Of a DNA stretch of 64,000 bases, positions 1 through 9,114 are shown one piece after another (the first letter of the stretch is position 1; the number at the start of each line of letters is the position of its first letter). The notes under the pieces were generated by a model. That model did no database searches. It saw nothing but the letters and a program-made list of their open reading frames with translations, and was not told the DNA's origin. The translations under genes were made by a program, and so were the position numbers. Source of the stretch: Gemmatimonadota bacterium (GTDB taxonomy: Bacteria; Gemmatimonadota; Gemmatimonadetes; Longimicrobiales; Gaopeijiaceae); the NCBI GenBank assembly GCA_022340865.1, contig JAJDNC010000009.1:1-64000 (forward strand). The letters are read 5' to 3'.

Positions 1-213
1 GAGATCTACACGCACGTCTCCAACCGGCAGCTGGGCCGCATCCGGAGTCCCCTGGACGCGCCGCCCACCGACCCCTTCACGCGCCCGGCCGGCGATCCCC
101 CCACCCACCCGGCCGTCGAGTCCTTCACGCGCCCGGCCGGCGACTCTGCTACTCCCCCGGCCGACCCACCGGGACCAGCCCCAGCGGAACGTGATCCGCC
201 GGAAGGCCCATGA
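1..213 (+). CDS. Tyrosine recombinase XerC/XerD family, C-terminal end only (partial)
   Basis: Frame 1 is open from the first base to a TGA at 211-213, giving 70 residues. It begins EIYTHVSNRQLGRIRSP. This matches the end of XerC/XerD-type recombinases, where the Tyr of the (I)YTHV motif is the nucleophile that attacks DNA, here codon 3. The rest of the catalytic domain (R..K..HxxR) lies outside the window. After the family's usual end there is a roughly 50-residue Pro-rich tail with a 16-residue repeat (FTRPAGD twice) that Xer proteins normally lack. The 3' end overlaps the convergent nitroreductase gene by 65 bases. Xer proteins resolve chromosome dimers or integrate mobile DNA; which role applies cannot be told from this fragment. 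Confidence 0.75.
   Translation, partial: EIYTHVSNRQLGRIRSPLDAPPTDPFTRPAGDPPTHPAVESFTRPAGDSATPPADPPGPAPAERDPPEGP
74..143 (+). repeat. Pair of 22-bp direct repeats in the recombinase tail
   Basis: The same 22 bases occur at 74-95 and 122-143, 48 bases apart. They start ccttcacgcg and end cggccggcga. The period is 16 codons, so the repeat stays in frame and encodes FTRPAGD twice in the recombinase tail. A weaker Pro/Ala continuation follows at about 150-170. Confidence 0.8.
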
Positions 214-880
214 CCTTCTTCACCGCGCCATCCGTGAACGCACCCACGAACACGCTGCCCAGGCCGAGGGCCGTCGCCTGGAGCAACGCGTTCTCCGCGG
301 CCGCGCCGACCTCGATGTGCACGTACCGCGGAGCCCGCTCCCGGTACTTCACCTCGGTGCGCTGGTATACTGCTGTGAACACCAACACGGCCGCCGCGTC
401 CGCCACCGCGCGCTGGCTCGAGGCGGCTCCGGCGAGCTCCCCGGGGCCGCATTCGCCCACGCGCTGCAGCACGTGCTCGCCGGGGACGTAGTGGTACACG
501 CCGGGGTCGAGCCCCTCCACCCTGCCGGCCACCAGGTACACCTCCAGGGGATACAGGGCGCCCGCCGACGGCGCCGTCCTGAGCCCTCCGCGCCACGCGC
601 CCCACTCGCTCCGCCACCCGGCGGGCTCCGGTGTCTCGGCCGTCACGCCCTGGGCGGCCCACAGGAGCTGGCCCACGTCCGCGAGGCGCAGGGGAGCGTC
701 CTGGAAGGCCCGCACCGAGCGGCGCCGGGCCAGCGCGTGGGTGAGCGCCTGACCCCCGGCCGTCGCGGGCGCGGGGAGGCGAATCACGGGAGCCTCCTGG
801 GCGAGGGCCGCGGACCCGGCGGACATGGAGGATGCGGTCAGCAGGGCGGCCGTCACCCCGGAGCGTAGAGAAGGGGACAT
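149..880 (-). CDS. SagB-type nitroreductase-family protein, exported
   Basis: 243 residues if the ATG at 880 is used; it has GGGGGAGG about 6 bases upstream, better than the start 18 codons further up. Residues 1-28 look like a signal peptide ending SAALAQ. The body has marks of the FMN-dependent nitroreductase/SagB dehydrogenase fold: RRSVRAF near the N-terminus, then PSAGALYPLEVYLV, GVYHY and a C-terminal EVGAAAENALLQATALGLG with VFVGAF. SagB-type enzymes oxidise azoline rings in peptide natural products, but many stand-alone relatives are general flavin oxidoreductases, and no peptide-maturation genes lie nearby. It ends inside the convergent recombinase gene. Family call firm, substrate unknown. 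Confidence 0.85.
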   Translation of the reverse strand: MSPSLRSGVTAALLTASSMSAGSAALAQEAPVIRLPAPATAGGQALTHALARRRSVRAFQDAPLRLADVGQLLWAAQGVTAETPEPAGWRSEWGAWRGGLRTAPSAGALYPLEVYLVAGRVEGLDPGVYHYVPGEHVLQRVGECGPGELAGAASSQRAVADAAAVLVFTAVYQRTEVKYRERAPRYVHIEVGAAAENALLQATALGLGSVFVGAFTDGAVKKVMGLPADHVPLGLVPVGRPGE

Positions 881-993
881 GAGCGCCTCCCCCGTTCGAG
901 GAATACCGGCACGAAGGGGCAGGTCATTCGCCACGCCCTACCATAATGCGCGGCGCTCCCGGCGACCACGCTCATTGCCGACAGCCCTCCCGC

Positions 994-3144
994 CTACAGC
1001 CTCTGCTGGAGCGCCTTGAAGCGCGGGTCGTCCCGCAGGGAGTCGAGGTCGGTGTCGTTCTCGAGCCACTCGCGGTGGCCGAAGCCGTTCTCGATGGCCT
1101 GGTCGAGGCACTCGATGGCGCGGTCGGGCATCGCTCCGAGAGCGTAGACGCAGGCCACGTTGTAGAGCACGCCGGGATCGGTCTTCTCGAGCCCGGAGGC
1201 GCGTTGCGCCCACTCCAGAGCCCGCTCCCGCTGGTCGAGCTGGATCAGAGCGTTCGCGCCCAGACACAGCGCGCGCACGTCGTCGGGGTTCAGCTCGAGG
1301 TGGTGCTCCACCACCTCGAGACCCTTTTGGAGCGCCTCCAGGGCCTCGTCGTGGCGTCCCAGACCGTGGAGCGGACTCTGCATCAGCAGAACGGCCTGGT
1401 AGTCCTCCGGCCGGACCCGGGCGGCCTCCCGGTAGTGCCGCACGGCGTCCTCCCGCCGCCCCTCCTGCACGCAGGCCCGGGCGTACAGGTAGTGCGCCTC
1501 GTAGAGCTTGGGGTTGAGCTCGATGGCCCGCTTGAACTCGGCCCGCGCCTGATCGTACTCCCGCCGCAGCGAGAGCGCGAAGCCGCGGGAGGCGTGCGCC
1601 TCGGCCAGCTCGGGCGCCAGCTCCAGCGCCCTGGCGCTGGCGGAGTCGGCCCCCTCGAGGTTCGCGTTGCTGCCGTCCCAGTACATGTACATGAACGCGC
1701 AGCAGTCGGCGATCCCGGCATAGGCCTTGGCGAAGTTGGGGTCCGCCTCGATGGCCCGCTCGAACATCCGCCGTGCGTACTGGATGCCGGCACGTCGGAA
1801 CTGGTGGAAGTACTGCCGCGCCCGGAGGTAGTACTCGTAGGCCTCCACGTTCTCCGTGGGCGGCTTCTTCTCGATCTGGCGCTTCTCCTTGTCGCTCAGG
1901 ACCACGCGCAGCCGTTTGACGATGTTCTCCGAGATCTCGTCCTGGATGGCGAACACGTCGTCGAGCTGGCGGTCGTAGCGCTCCGACCAGAGCTGGTAGC
2001 CGTCGGCCACGTTCACGAGCTGCGCGGTGACGCGGAGGCGGTCCCCGGACTTGCGCACGCTCCCCTCGAGGACAGTGGTCACGCCGAGCTGCTCGCCGAC
2101 CTTGCGGATATCCTGGTTCTTCCCCTTGAACGCGAACGCGGACGTGCGCGCGGCCACGTGGAGGTCCTGCAGCTTCGTGAGCGCGTTGATGATCTCCTCC
2201 GCGATCCCGTCGGTGAAGTACTCGTTCTCGGGATCGGCGCTCATGTTCATGAACGGGAGCACGGCGATGGACTTCCCGGGCTTCGACGCGGCGGGGGTCT
2301 CCACCGGCGTCAGCACCCCCGGCGTGCCCAGCGCGTGGGCGAACTGCGCCGGCGTCGGAAAGCGATCGCCGGGCTGCTTGGCCAGCGCCTTGGTCACCAC
2401 CTGCTCCAGCGTGTCCGAGACGTCGTCCCGTTGCTTCTTGAGGGACGGCACCGGATCGGTGAAGAGCCGGGCGATGATCGCCTGGGTGCTCCCGGTGAAC
2501 GGGACGTTCCCGGCGAGCATCTCGTAGAGCATGGTCGCCAGGGAGTAGACGTCGCTGCGTCCGTCGATCTCCGCCTCGCCTCCCGCCTGCTCGGGGCTCA
2601 TGTACGCGGGCGTGCCCACGGAGGTGCCCGTCCGCGTCAGGGTGTCCGCCGCCGCGGTGACGGCCTTCGCGATGCCGAAGTCGGTCACCATCGCCTCGCC
2701 GTCGTGGAGCATCACGTTCTCGGGCTTGATGTCCCGGTGGACGACCTGCTGGCGATGCGCGTAGTCCAGCGCCGACGCCACCGCGCGGGTCACCTCCAGC
2801 GCCTCCTCCAGGGGAAGCCGCCCTTCCCGCTGCAGGCGCTGGCGCAGCGACTCGCCCTCCACGTACGGCATCACATAGTAGAGGAGGTCCCCGGCCTGCC
2901 CCGAATCGTAGAGCGGCACGATGTGCGGGTGTTGGAGGCGGGCGGCGATCTGGATCTCGCGGAGGAAGCGCTCCGGGCCCAGGCTGAGAGCCAGCTCGGG
3001 GTGGAGCACCTTCACGGCCACGGGACGCCCGTGACGGACGTCCTGGGCCAGGTACACGGTGGCCATGCCACCGCGGCCGATCTCGTGCTGGATGTCGTAG
3101 CGTTCGGAGAGGGACGTTCTGAGACGGTCGGCAACGTCGGTCAT
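994..3144 (-). CDS. Ser/Thr protein kinase with TolB-like and TPR regions
   Basis: 716 residues. The kinase domain covers about residues 16-280. It shows the glycine loop GRGGMATVY (23-31), the ATP lysine in VAVKVL (K45), the catalytic HRDIKPENV and the metal-binding TDFGIAK, all intact. No membrane segment follows. Instead comes a TolB-like region (SIAVLPFMNMSADPENEYF, then ARTSAFAFKGKN and LEGSVRKSGDRLRVTAQLV), then TPR helices to the end (for example YEAHYLYARACVQEGR). This layout is common in Gemmatimonadota and Acidobacteria. The start is the ATG at 3144 (MTDVADRL); longer readings upstream lack kinase-family sequence. It diverges from the ABC-ATPase gene across 258 bases. Likely a cytoplasmic signalling kinase whose TPR part selects partners. 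Confidence 0.93.
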   Translation of the reverse strand: MTDVADRLRTSLSERYDIQHEIGRGGMATVYLAQDVRHGRPVAVKVLHPELALSLGPERFLREIQIAARLQHPHIVPLYDSGQAGDLLYYVMPYVEGESLRQRLQREGRLPLEEALEVTRAVASALDYAHRQQVVHRDIKPENVMLHDGEAMVTDFGIAKAVTAAADTLTRTGTSVGTPAYMSPEQAGGEAEIDGRSDVYSLATMLYEMLAGNVPFTGSTQAIIARLFTDPVPSLKKQRDDVSDTLEQVVTKALAKQPGDRFPTPAQFAHALGTPGVLTPVETPAASKPGKSIAVLPFMNMSADPENEYFTDGIAEEIINALTKLQDLHVAARTSAFAFKGKNQDIRKVGEQLGVTTVLEGSVRKSGDRLRVTAQLVNVADGYQLWSERYDRQLDDVFAIQDEISENIVKRLRVVLSDKEKRQIEKKPPTENVEAYEYYLRARQYFHQFRRAGIQYARRMFERAIEADPNFAKAYAGIADCCAFMYMYWDGSNANLEGADSASARALELAPELAEAHASRGFALSLRREYDQARAEFKRAIELNPKLYEAHYLYARACVQEGRREDAVRHYREAARVRPEDYQAVLLMQSPLHGLGRHDEALEALQKGLEVVEHHLELNPDDVRALCLGANALIQLDQRERALEWAQRASGLEKTDPGVLYNVACVYALGAMPDRAIECLDQAIENGFGHREWLENDTDLDSLRDDPRFKALQQRL

Positions 3145-3402
3145 GGGGGGCACGGAGCTGGCCGCTGGCGCGGTTCGAGACTCCTCTCTTCGGTGGGGGG
3201 ATGGATTGGCGGTCCGGGCAGGATCGTCCGGGAAGCTGAGAATAATTCCGATTCGAAGCAAGGGCTCCGGCACCGGGCGGGGTCGGTGCCTACCTTCCGG
3301 GGGGAGCGGGGAGCGCGTGGCGCCGCTGTGCCCACCGATGGAGCGAGGCGGACGCGTGCCGCGGGCGCACCCAGGGGAGAGAGCCGGCATGGAGGAGGCA
3401 TC

Positions 3403-5193
3403 GTGAGGAGCGCCCAGGACCTCGCCGAGCGCGTGCGCGCCCTCGACGGCCGGGGCTACAAGGCCTACGGGGCCGTAGGCGGAAGCTGGGCCTTCGAGGA
3501 CTTCACCCTGCACGTCGACCACGTCCAGGGGGATCCCTTCGCGGCGCCCACCCGCGTGCGGGTGGTGGTGCCTCCGGAGGTGGCGCGGCTGCCGGAGGCG
3601 TCGTACGGGAGCCGCGTCCGCGCCCTGGGCACCGCCGCGTTCCTGGCCCGCGCCCTGGGAGGCGCCGCCCGGGAGGCGCCCCGGGTACGGGGGAGCGGCC
3701 GGAGCGGCGAGATCGACGTGGAGACGCCGGGTCAGGAGGTCCTGGCCCAGACCGCCGTGCAGGTGGACGGGGCCGGCGTCGTCGAGGCCCGTTTCGGGGT
3801 GGGGTTGCCGGCGGGGGGCCGGCGTATCCTCGGCCGGGAGGGGGCCCGGCTCCTCACGGTCACGGTTCCGCACCTCGTCCGCACGGCGCTCCTGGCCTCC
3901 GCCCACGACCCGGCGGAGATCCTCCGCCACGCCGAGGTCAACGAGGACGCCGAGCACCTGCGCGCCTCCCTGGCGGCCGAGGGCCTCATCGCGTTCGTCG
4001 CCGACGGCGCGTCGCTTCCCCGGCGGAGCGGCGTCGACGACCGCCCGCTGGAGGGGGAAGGCGTCGTCCTCTTCAACTCACCCGAGTCGCTCCGGGTCAC
4101 GCTGGAGGCGCCCAACGCCGGCACCCTGACGGGCATGGGCGTCCCCGCGGGCGTCACCCTGGTGGTGGGCGGCGGCTTCCACGGCAAGAGCACGCTCCTG
4201 CGCGCCCTGGAGGCCGGCGTCTACAACCACCGTCCCGGCGACGGCCGCGAGCGCGTGGTGGCGGACGCCGACACCGTGAAGGTGCGGGCGGAGGACGGGC
4301 GCGCGGTGACGCGGGTGGACATCTCCTGCTTCATCGACGGCCTCCCCTTCGGCCAGGACACCCACGCGTTCACCACGCCCAACGCGTCGGGCTCCACCAG
4401 CCAGGCCGCCACCATCGTCGAGGCCCTGGAGTCCGGCGCGCGCACGCTGCTCATCGACGAGGACACGTCGGCCACCAACTTCATGATCCGCGACCGGCGC
4501 ATGCAGGCCCTGGTGCCCAAGGAGGGGGAGCCCATCACACCCTTCGTCGACCGGGTGCGGGAGCTCCACCGCGCGCTGGGCGTGAGCACGGTGCTGGTCC
4601 TGGGCGGGAGCGGGGACTACCTCGACGTTGCGGACACGGTCGTCGCCATGCGCCGCTACGAGCCGCACGACGTGACGGACGCCGCCGGGGACGTGGCCAG
4701 CGCGCACCCCACGGGGCGCACGCCCGAGGCGGGGCCGCCCCTCCGCCTCCCCGAGGCGCGCGTGGTGGATACGCGCTGCCTGGACGCGCGCCGCGGCCGG
4801 CGGGACGTCCACGTGAAGGTGCCGGACCTGCGCACTCTCCTCTTCGGCCGCGGGACCGTGGACCTGGGCGCGGTGGAGCAGGTCGTGTCCCGGAGCCAGA
4901 TCAACGCCATCGGCCGCGCCCTGGCCCTGGCCCCGGGTCTCCCGTTTCCTCCGGGCCGCTCGCAGCCCGCCGGTGGCCCGGAGCTCCACGCCCGCTCGGA
5001 GTCCCCGGGCGGGTCGGCCCTGTCCGGTGGGGGGTCACGCACCGTAGCCGCGCTCCTGGACGCCGTCGAGGCGCTGCTCGAGGAGCGGGGGCTCGACGCC
5101 CTGGACGACCGCCGCCCCGGCGACCTCTCCGCGTTCCGGCGCCACGAGCTGGCGGCGGCGCTGAACCGCCTGCGGTCGCTGCGCATCGTCTGA
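3403..5193 (+). CDS. ABC-class ATPase (COG3044, ABC_ATPase family)
   Basis: 596 residues from a GTG at 3403, with GGAGGAGG at 3391-3398. Visible are a Walker A-like GGGFHGKSTLLRALE in mid-protein, a signature-like ASGSTSQAATIVEAL, the Walker B TLLIDEDTSATNFM, and the C-terminal DRRPGDLSAFRRHELAAALNRLR. These are hallmarks of the predicted ATPase family COG3044. It is an ABC ATPase by fold but has no transporter domain, and its cellular role is not established. Length is normal for the family. The short insert before the C-terminal helix (about 505-540) is Pro/Ser/Gly-rich and poorly conserved-looking. Divergent from the kinase gene; no other obvious partner. Confidence 0.88.
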   Translation: MRSAQDLAERVRALDGRGYKAYGAVGGSWAFEDFTLHVDHVQGDPFAAPTRVRVVVPPEVARLPEASYGSRVRALGTAAFLARALGGAAREAPRVRGSGRSGEIDVETPGQEVLAQTAVQVDGAGVVEARFGVGLPAGGRRILGREGARLLTVTVPHLVRTALLASAHDPAEILRHAEVNEDAEHLRASLAAEGLIAFVADGASLPRRSGVDDRPLEGEGVVLFNSPESLRVTLEAPNAGTLTGMGVPAGVTLVVGGGFHGKSTLLRALEAGVYNHRPGDGRERVVADADTVKVRAEDGRAVTRVDISCFIDGLPFGQDTHAFTTPNASGSTSQAATIVEALESGARTLLIDEDTSATNFMIRDRRMQALVPKEGEPITPFVDRVRELHRALGVSTVLVLGGSGDYLDVADTVVAMRRYEPHDVTDAAGDVASAHPTGRTPEAGPPLRLPEARVVDTRCLDARRGRRDVHVKVPDLRTLLFGRGTVDLGAVEQVVSRSQINAIGRALALAPGLPFPPGRSQPAGGPELHARSESPGGSALSGGGSRTVAALLDAVEALLEERGLDALDDRRPGDLSAFRRHELAAALNRLRSLRIV

Positions 5194-5291
5194 GGGCGGG
5201 GGGTCCACTGTGGGGCGGCTGAAGCACTCCGACCCTCTGCCGCGCGGCGCTTTCTCGTACTGCGGCGCTTTCCTGGCCCCAGGCGCGCAGC

Positions 5292-6347
5292 CTACACGGT
5301 ACCTCTGGGGAGCAGGGTCCCGTCCCGCCGTATGAAGCGCGCCGGTCTCAGCCTCAGGTAGGCACCGGACCGGGCCGCCGCGAACACCACGCCCGCCAGG
5401 CGGATCCCGGACTCGCGTTGGACGAACCCGGGGCCTCCGCTGAGCCCGCCCAACGCGACGAGGGCGGCCGATGGCACAGCGCCAGGAGGAGTGCCGGCCG
5501 TGACCGTGCCGCTCGGGAGGGTGCCGGCCGTGGAGGCACCGGACGCGGAGGCACCGGACGCCCCGGCGATCTCGCACACGATGTTCTCCGCACCCGCGTC
5601 GATGACCCTCGTTACGCCGTACCCGCCCAGGCCCACGAGCTCCCCCGCCTCGGCGCTCCCCAGGGGCCAGGCGTCCGGCTCGAAGAACCTCGTGGCGCGC
5701 CCCGACCCGGAGAGCGCTCCGGCCCCCACGCCCTGCAGTCCCTCCAGTCCCTCCAGTCCCTCCGGTCCCTCCAGTCCCTCCGGTCCCTGCAGTCCCTCCA
5801 GGTCCAGGATCGCCAGGTCCAGGAGGCGCTCCTCCGCCAGGAGCCGCTCCTCGGGATCCAGAGTCACGCCGCCGACCTGGAAGGCCCACGCGGAATCCCG
5901 AGCCCGTCTCTCCCGATACGCCGCCAGGACGTGCTGGCAGGTAACGCCCACGCGCCGGTCCGGGAGCTTGAGGAGGGTCATGGAGGCGTGGAGATCCGGG
6001 GGGAGCGTCCCGGGCGCATCCGACTCGGTTGCGGCCCACGCGTCGCCGGTGAGCAGGGCCGGCGCGGAGGACGCTCCCGCCTCAGGCGCGTCGCCAATGC
6101 GGCGGGCCGAAGGAGAAGCTTCACTCGGGTGGGGTGGATCGCCGACGCGGAGGGCCGGCGCGGCCGACGCTCCCACATCCTGCGCCCCACCGATGCGCAC
6201 GTGCGTGACGAAGCGCATGGCGAACGAGGCGAGGCCGGCGGCATCCGTGACCATGCGGTGCCTTACCCGCATGCGCCGTCGCGGAGCCGTCGCTCGCTGT
6301 GATTCCCGGCGAACGTCCTCGGGCGTCGGTTGCGTCGCGCGTGCCAT
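5292..6347 (-). CDS. Trypsin-like (chymotrypsin-fold) protein with low-complexity inserts
   Basis: 351 residues from the ATG at 6347; an ATG at 6254 (MVTDAAG, 320 residues) has a better AAGG upstream and may be the true start. A plausible serine-protease triad is visible: H139 in VTCQHVL, D177 in LLDLAILDL and S303 in GLSGGPGF, in the order and with the spacing of S1-type peptidases. No signal peptide is seen, so it may act in the cytoplasm. Two 19-residue repeats sit at about 52-70 and 84-102, a Leu/Glu/Gly tract at 183-207, and an Ala/Ser/Gly-rich loop at 261-290. The inserts lengthen an otherwise small protease domain. The family call rests on three short motifs, so it is moderate. Confidence 0.55.
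   Translation of the reverse strand: MARATQPTPEDVRRESQRATAPRRRMRVRHRMVTDAAGLASFAMRFVTHVRIGGAQDVGASAAPALRVGDPPHPSEASPSARRIGDAPEAGASSAPALLTGDAWAATESDAPGTLPPDLHASMTLLKLPDRRVGVTCQHVLAAYRERRARDSAWAFQVGGVTLDPEERLLAEERLLDLAILDLEGLQGPEGLEGPEGLEGLEGLQGVGAGALSGSGRATRFFEPDAWPLGSAEAGELVGLGGYGVTRVIDAGAENIVCEIAGASGASASGASTAGTLPSGTVTAGTPPGAVPSAALVALGGLSGGPGFVQRESGIRLAGVVFAAARSGAYLRLRPARFIRRDGTLLPRGTV
5731..5802 (-). repeat. Eight tandem 9-bp units inside the trypsin-like gene
   Basis: Eight consecutive 9-base units related to ccctccagt run from 5731 to 5802. They vary at the sixth and eighth positions (tgc/tcc, agt/ggt). On the coding strand they give an in-frame run of LEG, LQG and PEG triplets just after the putative catalytic aspartate. 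Because the unit is a multiple of three, copy-number change would alter loop length without a frameshift. Confidence 0.85.
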
Positions 6348-6448
6348 CCATGACTATTGGAGCGAGAAGCCCCATGCCTGCACGCCGCCGCCCGCCCCGG
6401 TGCGCGTAGCGTGCTTCGGTGTATCCTGCGGTACCTGTGGAGGTCGTC

Positions 6449-7267
6449 ATGGATCCTCGTACGGAGCGGACACGGTACCTGACTCGCCCGGAAGGCAGGA
6501 TCGCCTACGACGTCACGGGTACGGGTCCCACCGTCGTGTGCGTGCCCGGCATGGGCGAGCTGCGATCGTCCTACCGCTTCCTCGCGCCGGCGCTGACGGA
6601 GGCGGGGTACCGGGTCGTCGCCATGGACCTCCGCGGTCACGGCGACAGCGACGCCTTCTTCTCCTCGTACGACGACGTGGCCGCGGGCTCCGACGTGGTG
6701 GCCCTCCTCGAGGAGGAGCGGGCCCCGGCGGTGGTGGTGGGCAACTCCATGGGGGCCGGCGCGGCGGTGCTGGCCGCCGCCGACGCCCCGGAGCGCGTGG
6801 CCGGCCTGGTGCTCATCGGTCCGTTCGTGCGCCAGGTGCCGGTGGGAAAGACCATGGAGCTGATGTTCCGCGTCGCCATGATGAGGCCGTGGGTCCGCGC
6901 TGCCTGGCTGGCGTGGTATCCGCGGCTCTTCCCCGGCCGGCGGCCCGACGACTTCGAGGACCATCGCGACCGGATTCGTGACAGCCTCCGGAAGCCGGGG
7001 CACTCCAAGGCGTTCGTGGCCACCACGCGGACGTCGCATGCGCCGGCGGAGGCGCGCATGCAGGAAGTCCGGGTGCCGACGCTGGTCGTCATGGGCACCG
7101 ACGATCCGGACTTCCCCGATGCCGCCGCCGAGGCGCGCCTGGTGGCCGACCGCCTCCACGGCGACGTGCTCATGGTGCAGGGTGCCGGACATTATCCGCA
7201 GGCCGAGTATCCGGAGGTCGTGTCGCCGGCGGTCATCGACTTTCTCGCGCGGGTCTTCGCGGGCTGA
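6449..7267 (+). CDS. Alpha/beta hydrolase
   Basis: 272 residues from the ATG at 6449, with GGAGG at 6439-6443. The fold is clear: MDLRGHGDSD after strand 4, the nucleophile elbow GNSMGAG (Ser), the acid in MGTDDPDFPD and the catalytic His in GAGHYPQAEYPE. Together these form a complete Ser-Asp-His triad. Such proteins hydrolyse esters, epoxides, lactones or C-C bonds; nothing here fixes the substrate. There is no signal peptide, so it is probably cytoplasmic. It converges on ftcD with only 11 bases between the stops. Confidence 0.92.
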   Translation: MDPRTERTRYLTRPEGRIAYDVTGTGPTVVCVPGMGELRSSYRFLAPALTEAGYRVVAMDLRGHGDSDAFFSSYDDVAAGSDVVALLEEERAPAVVVGNSMGAGAAVLAAADAPERVAGLVLIGPFVRQVPVGKTMELMFRVAMMRPWVRAAWLAWYPRLFPGRRPDDFEDHRDRIRDSLRKPGHSKAFVATTRTSHAPAEARMQEVRVPTLVVMGTDDPDFPDAAAEARLVADRLHGDVLMVQGAGHYPQAEYPEVVSPAVIDFLARVFAG

Positions 7268-7278
7268 GCGGCCCGCGG

Positions 7279-9114
7279 CTAGCCCTTCCCGCCCAGCGCC
7301 CCCTCCACCCTGGCCTCCACCCGCGCCGCCACTTCGGCGCCCTCCTTCAGGAAGGCGTCGAGCTTCCCGCTCACGTCCGCCTTGAACGCCTCGTCGGTGA
7401 TGCTGGGCAGGTTGATGCGCACGTTGTAGCCGGCGGCCTTGAGGCCGGCGTGGCCCAGAAGGGCGCCGCTGCCCACGTCGCTGATCATCGCCGCCGGGGC
7501 CAGCGCCGCCATCTCCTCGCAGAGCTTCATGGCCCCCAGGCACGACTCCACCGTGCCCAGCGGCACCAGGGTGGCCTTCCGGTACCCGACCTGGATGGCC
7601 TTCGCCCGCGCCGCCTTCTCCTCCTCCGAGTCCTGGGGCATGCGCATGCCCGCCAGCACGTCGTCGAAGGCGCGGGTGTCCTCGTCCACCGCGAACACGA
7701 GGGCGTCCTTCACCTCCTGGGCCCGCTCTGCGATGGAGCAGAGCGTGTCGTAGTGGGCGTCGAAGCTGCCCTTCCCCACGTTCAGGTTCGCCACCATGGC
7801 GGCCAGCGCGCCGCCCAGCGCCCCCGCCAGCGCCGCCACCGACCCGCCGCCGGGCGCCGGCGTGTCCCGGCTCACCTCGTCCACGAAGTCGTACGTGGGC
7901 CGGAGCGTCAGCGGGCCCTCCACGGTGGGCATCGCCAGGACCTTCTCCCCGGCGTCGAAGGGCGCCACGTCCCGGAGGCCCATGGATTGGACGGCGGTCT
8001 CCATGAGGTCCGGCACCGGCAGTCCGGTGGACTTCATCATGCGCTTCAGGTAGAAGCGCGCCGCCTGCCGCATGGCCTCGAAGGGGATCACCCCCACCAG
8101 CTCGGAGCCGGTGATGCCGATGCCGCGCTTGCGCGCCTCCTCCCGGGCGGCCTCCAGCACCGCGTGGGGCGGGCTCACCTTGTAGTTGGTGAGGTTGATG
8201 CTGACCTGGGCCCGATTGTAGGCGTCGATGACCCAGCCGATGGCCTTCACGTCCTTGAACATGCCGTCGGTGAAGACGGGCCCGGCGGGGTGAGCGGGGT
8301 CGATCTCCAGCGCCTCGTAGCGCTGGCGCAGGTCGCCGCCGTGCACCTCCTCGTAGTGCCTCTCCAGCTCCTCGAAGGAGTCGCCCACGAAGTCGCACGG
8401 CCCGCACGGGTACTTGCCGTCGGCAGGGAAGCGTACGATCTCGCCCTTGTAGTAGAAGGGCTCGGTGTTGCCCTTGCGCTTCCAGCGCCCGCGCTCCCGC
8501 AGCATGTACGCGATCTCGTTGGCGTAGCGACGGTCGGTGGTGTTCAGGTCGATGTTGTAGGCGATGAGGAACTCCCGGGCGCCCACCGCGGTGACGCCGG
8601 CCCCGGCGTTCAGCTCGGTGGGGCCGAAGTCGGGCTTCCACTCCGGGTCCTTGAGCTTCTCCGCCATCCCCTCGTACTCGCCGGAGCGTACACGCGACAG
8701 GTTCCTGCGCTCGGGCCTCGACGCGGCGTGCTCGTACAGGTAGACGGAGATGCCCAGCTCCTCGCCGATGCGCTTGCCCACGCGGCGCGCCATCTCCGCG
8801 CACTCCTCCATGGTGATGCCGGCCACCGGCACGAAGGGCACCACGTCGGTGGCCCCCATGCGCGGGTGCTCGCCGTGGTGCTTCCTCATGTCGATGAGCT
8901 GCGCCGCCCGGGCGACGGCGCGGAACGCCGCCTCCTCCACCGCCGGCGGCGGGCCCACGAAGGTGACCACCGTCCGGTTGGTGTTGGCCCCCGGATCGAC
9001 GTCCAGGAGCTTCACTCCGGAGACGGCCTCCACGGCGTTGGTGATCTCCTTCAGGACTCCGGCGTCACGGCCTTCGGAGAAGTTCGGCACGCACTCGACG
9101 ACTGGATCGGGCAT
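7279..9114 (-). CDS. ftcD: Bifunctional glutamate formimidoyltransferase / formimidoyltetrahydrofolate cyclodeaminase
   Basis: 611 residues, full length for the fused enzyme. The transferase half (about 1-330) opens with VECVPNFSEGRD and contains KHHGEHPRMGATDVVPFVP, which carries the conserved catalytic His region. The cyclodeaminase half (about 400-605) has DTPAPGGGSVAALAGALGGAL and a helical body. It moves the formimino group from formiminoglutamate to tetrahydrofolate and then releases ammonia, the last step of one route of histidine degradation, feeding one-carbon folate. No hut genes are beside it, so it stands alone here. A segment near 215-265 with CGPCDF appears to be an insertion relative to the animal enzyme and may be lineage specific. 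Confidence 0.95.
   Translation of the reverse strand: MPDPVVECVPNFSEGRDAGVLKEITNAVEAVSGVKLLDVDPGANTNRTVVTFVGPPPAVEEAAFRAVARAAQLIDMRKHHGEHPRMGATDVVPFVPVAGITMEECAEMARRVGKRIGEELGISVYLYEHAASRPERRNLSRVRSGEYEGMAEKLKDPEWKPDFGPTELNAGAGVTAVGAREFLIAYNIDLNTTDRRYANEIAYMLRERGRWKRKGNTEPFYYKGEIVRFPADGKYPCGPCDFVGDSFEELERHYEEVHGGDLRQRYEALEIDPAHPAGPVFTDGMFKDVKAIGWVIDAYNRAQVSINLTNYKVSPPHAVLEAAREEARKRGIGITGSELVGVIPFEAMRQAARFYLKRMMKSTGLPVPDLMETAVQSMGLRDVAPFDAGEKVLAMPTVEGPLTLRPTYDFVDEVSRDTPAPGGGSVAALAGALGGALAAMVANLNVGKGSFDAHYDTLCSIAERAQEVKDALVFAVDEDTRAFDDVLAGMRMPQDSEEEKAARAKAIQVGYRKATLVPLGTVESCLGAMKLCEEMAALAPAAMISDVGSGALLGHAGLKAAGYNVRINLPSITDEAFKADVSGKLDAFLKEGAEVAARVEARVEGALGGKG

Noticed and set aside
5731-5802. 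CRISPR array
   Set aside because: The units are 9-bp, directly adjacent, without spacers, and they lie within a coding frame.
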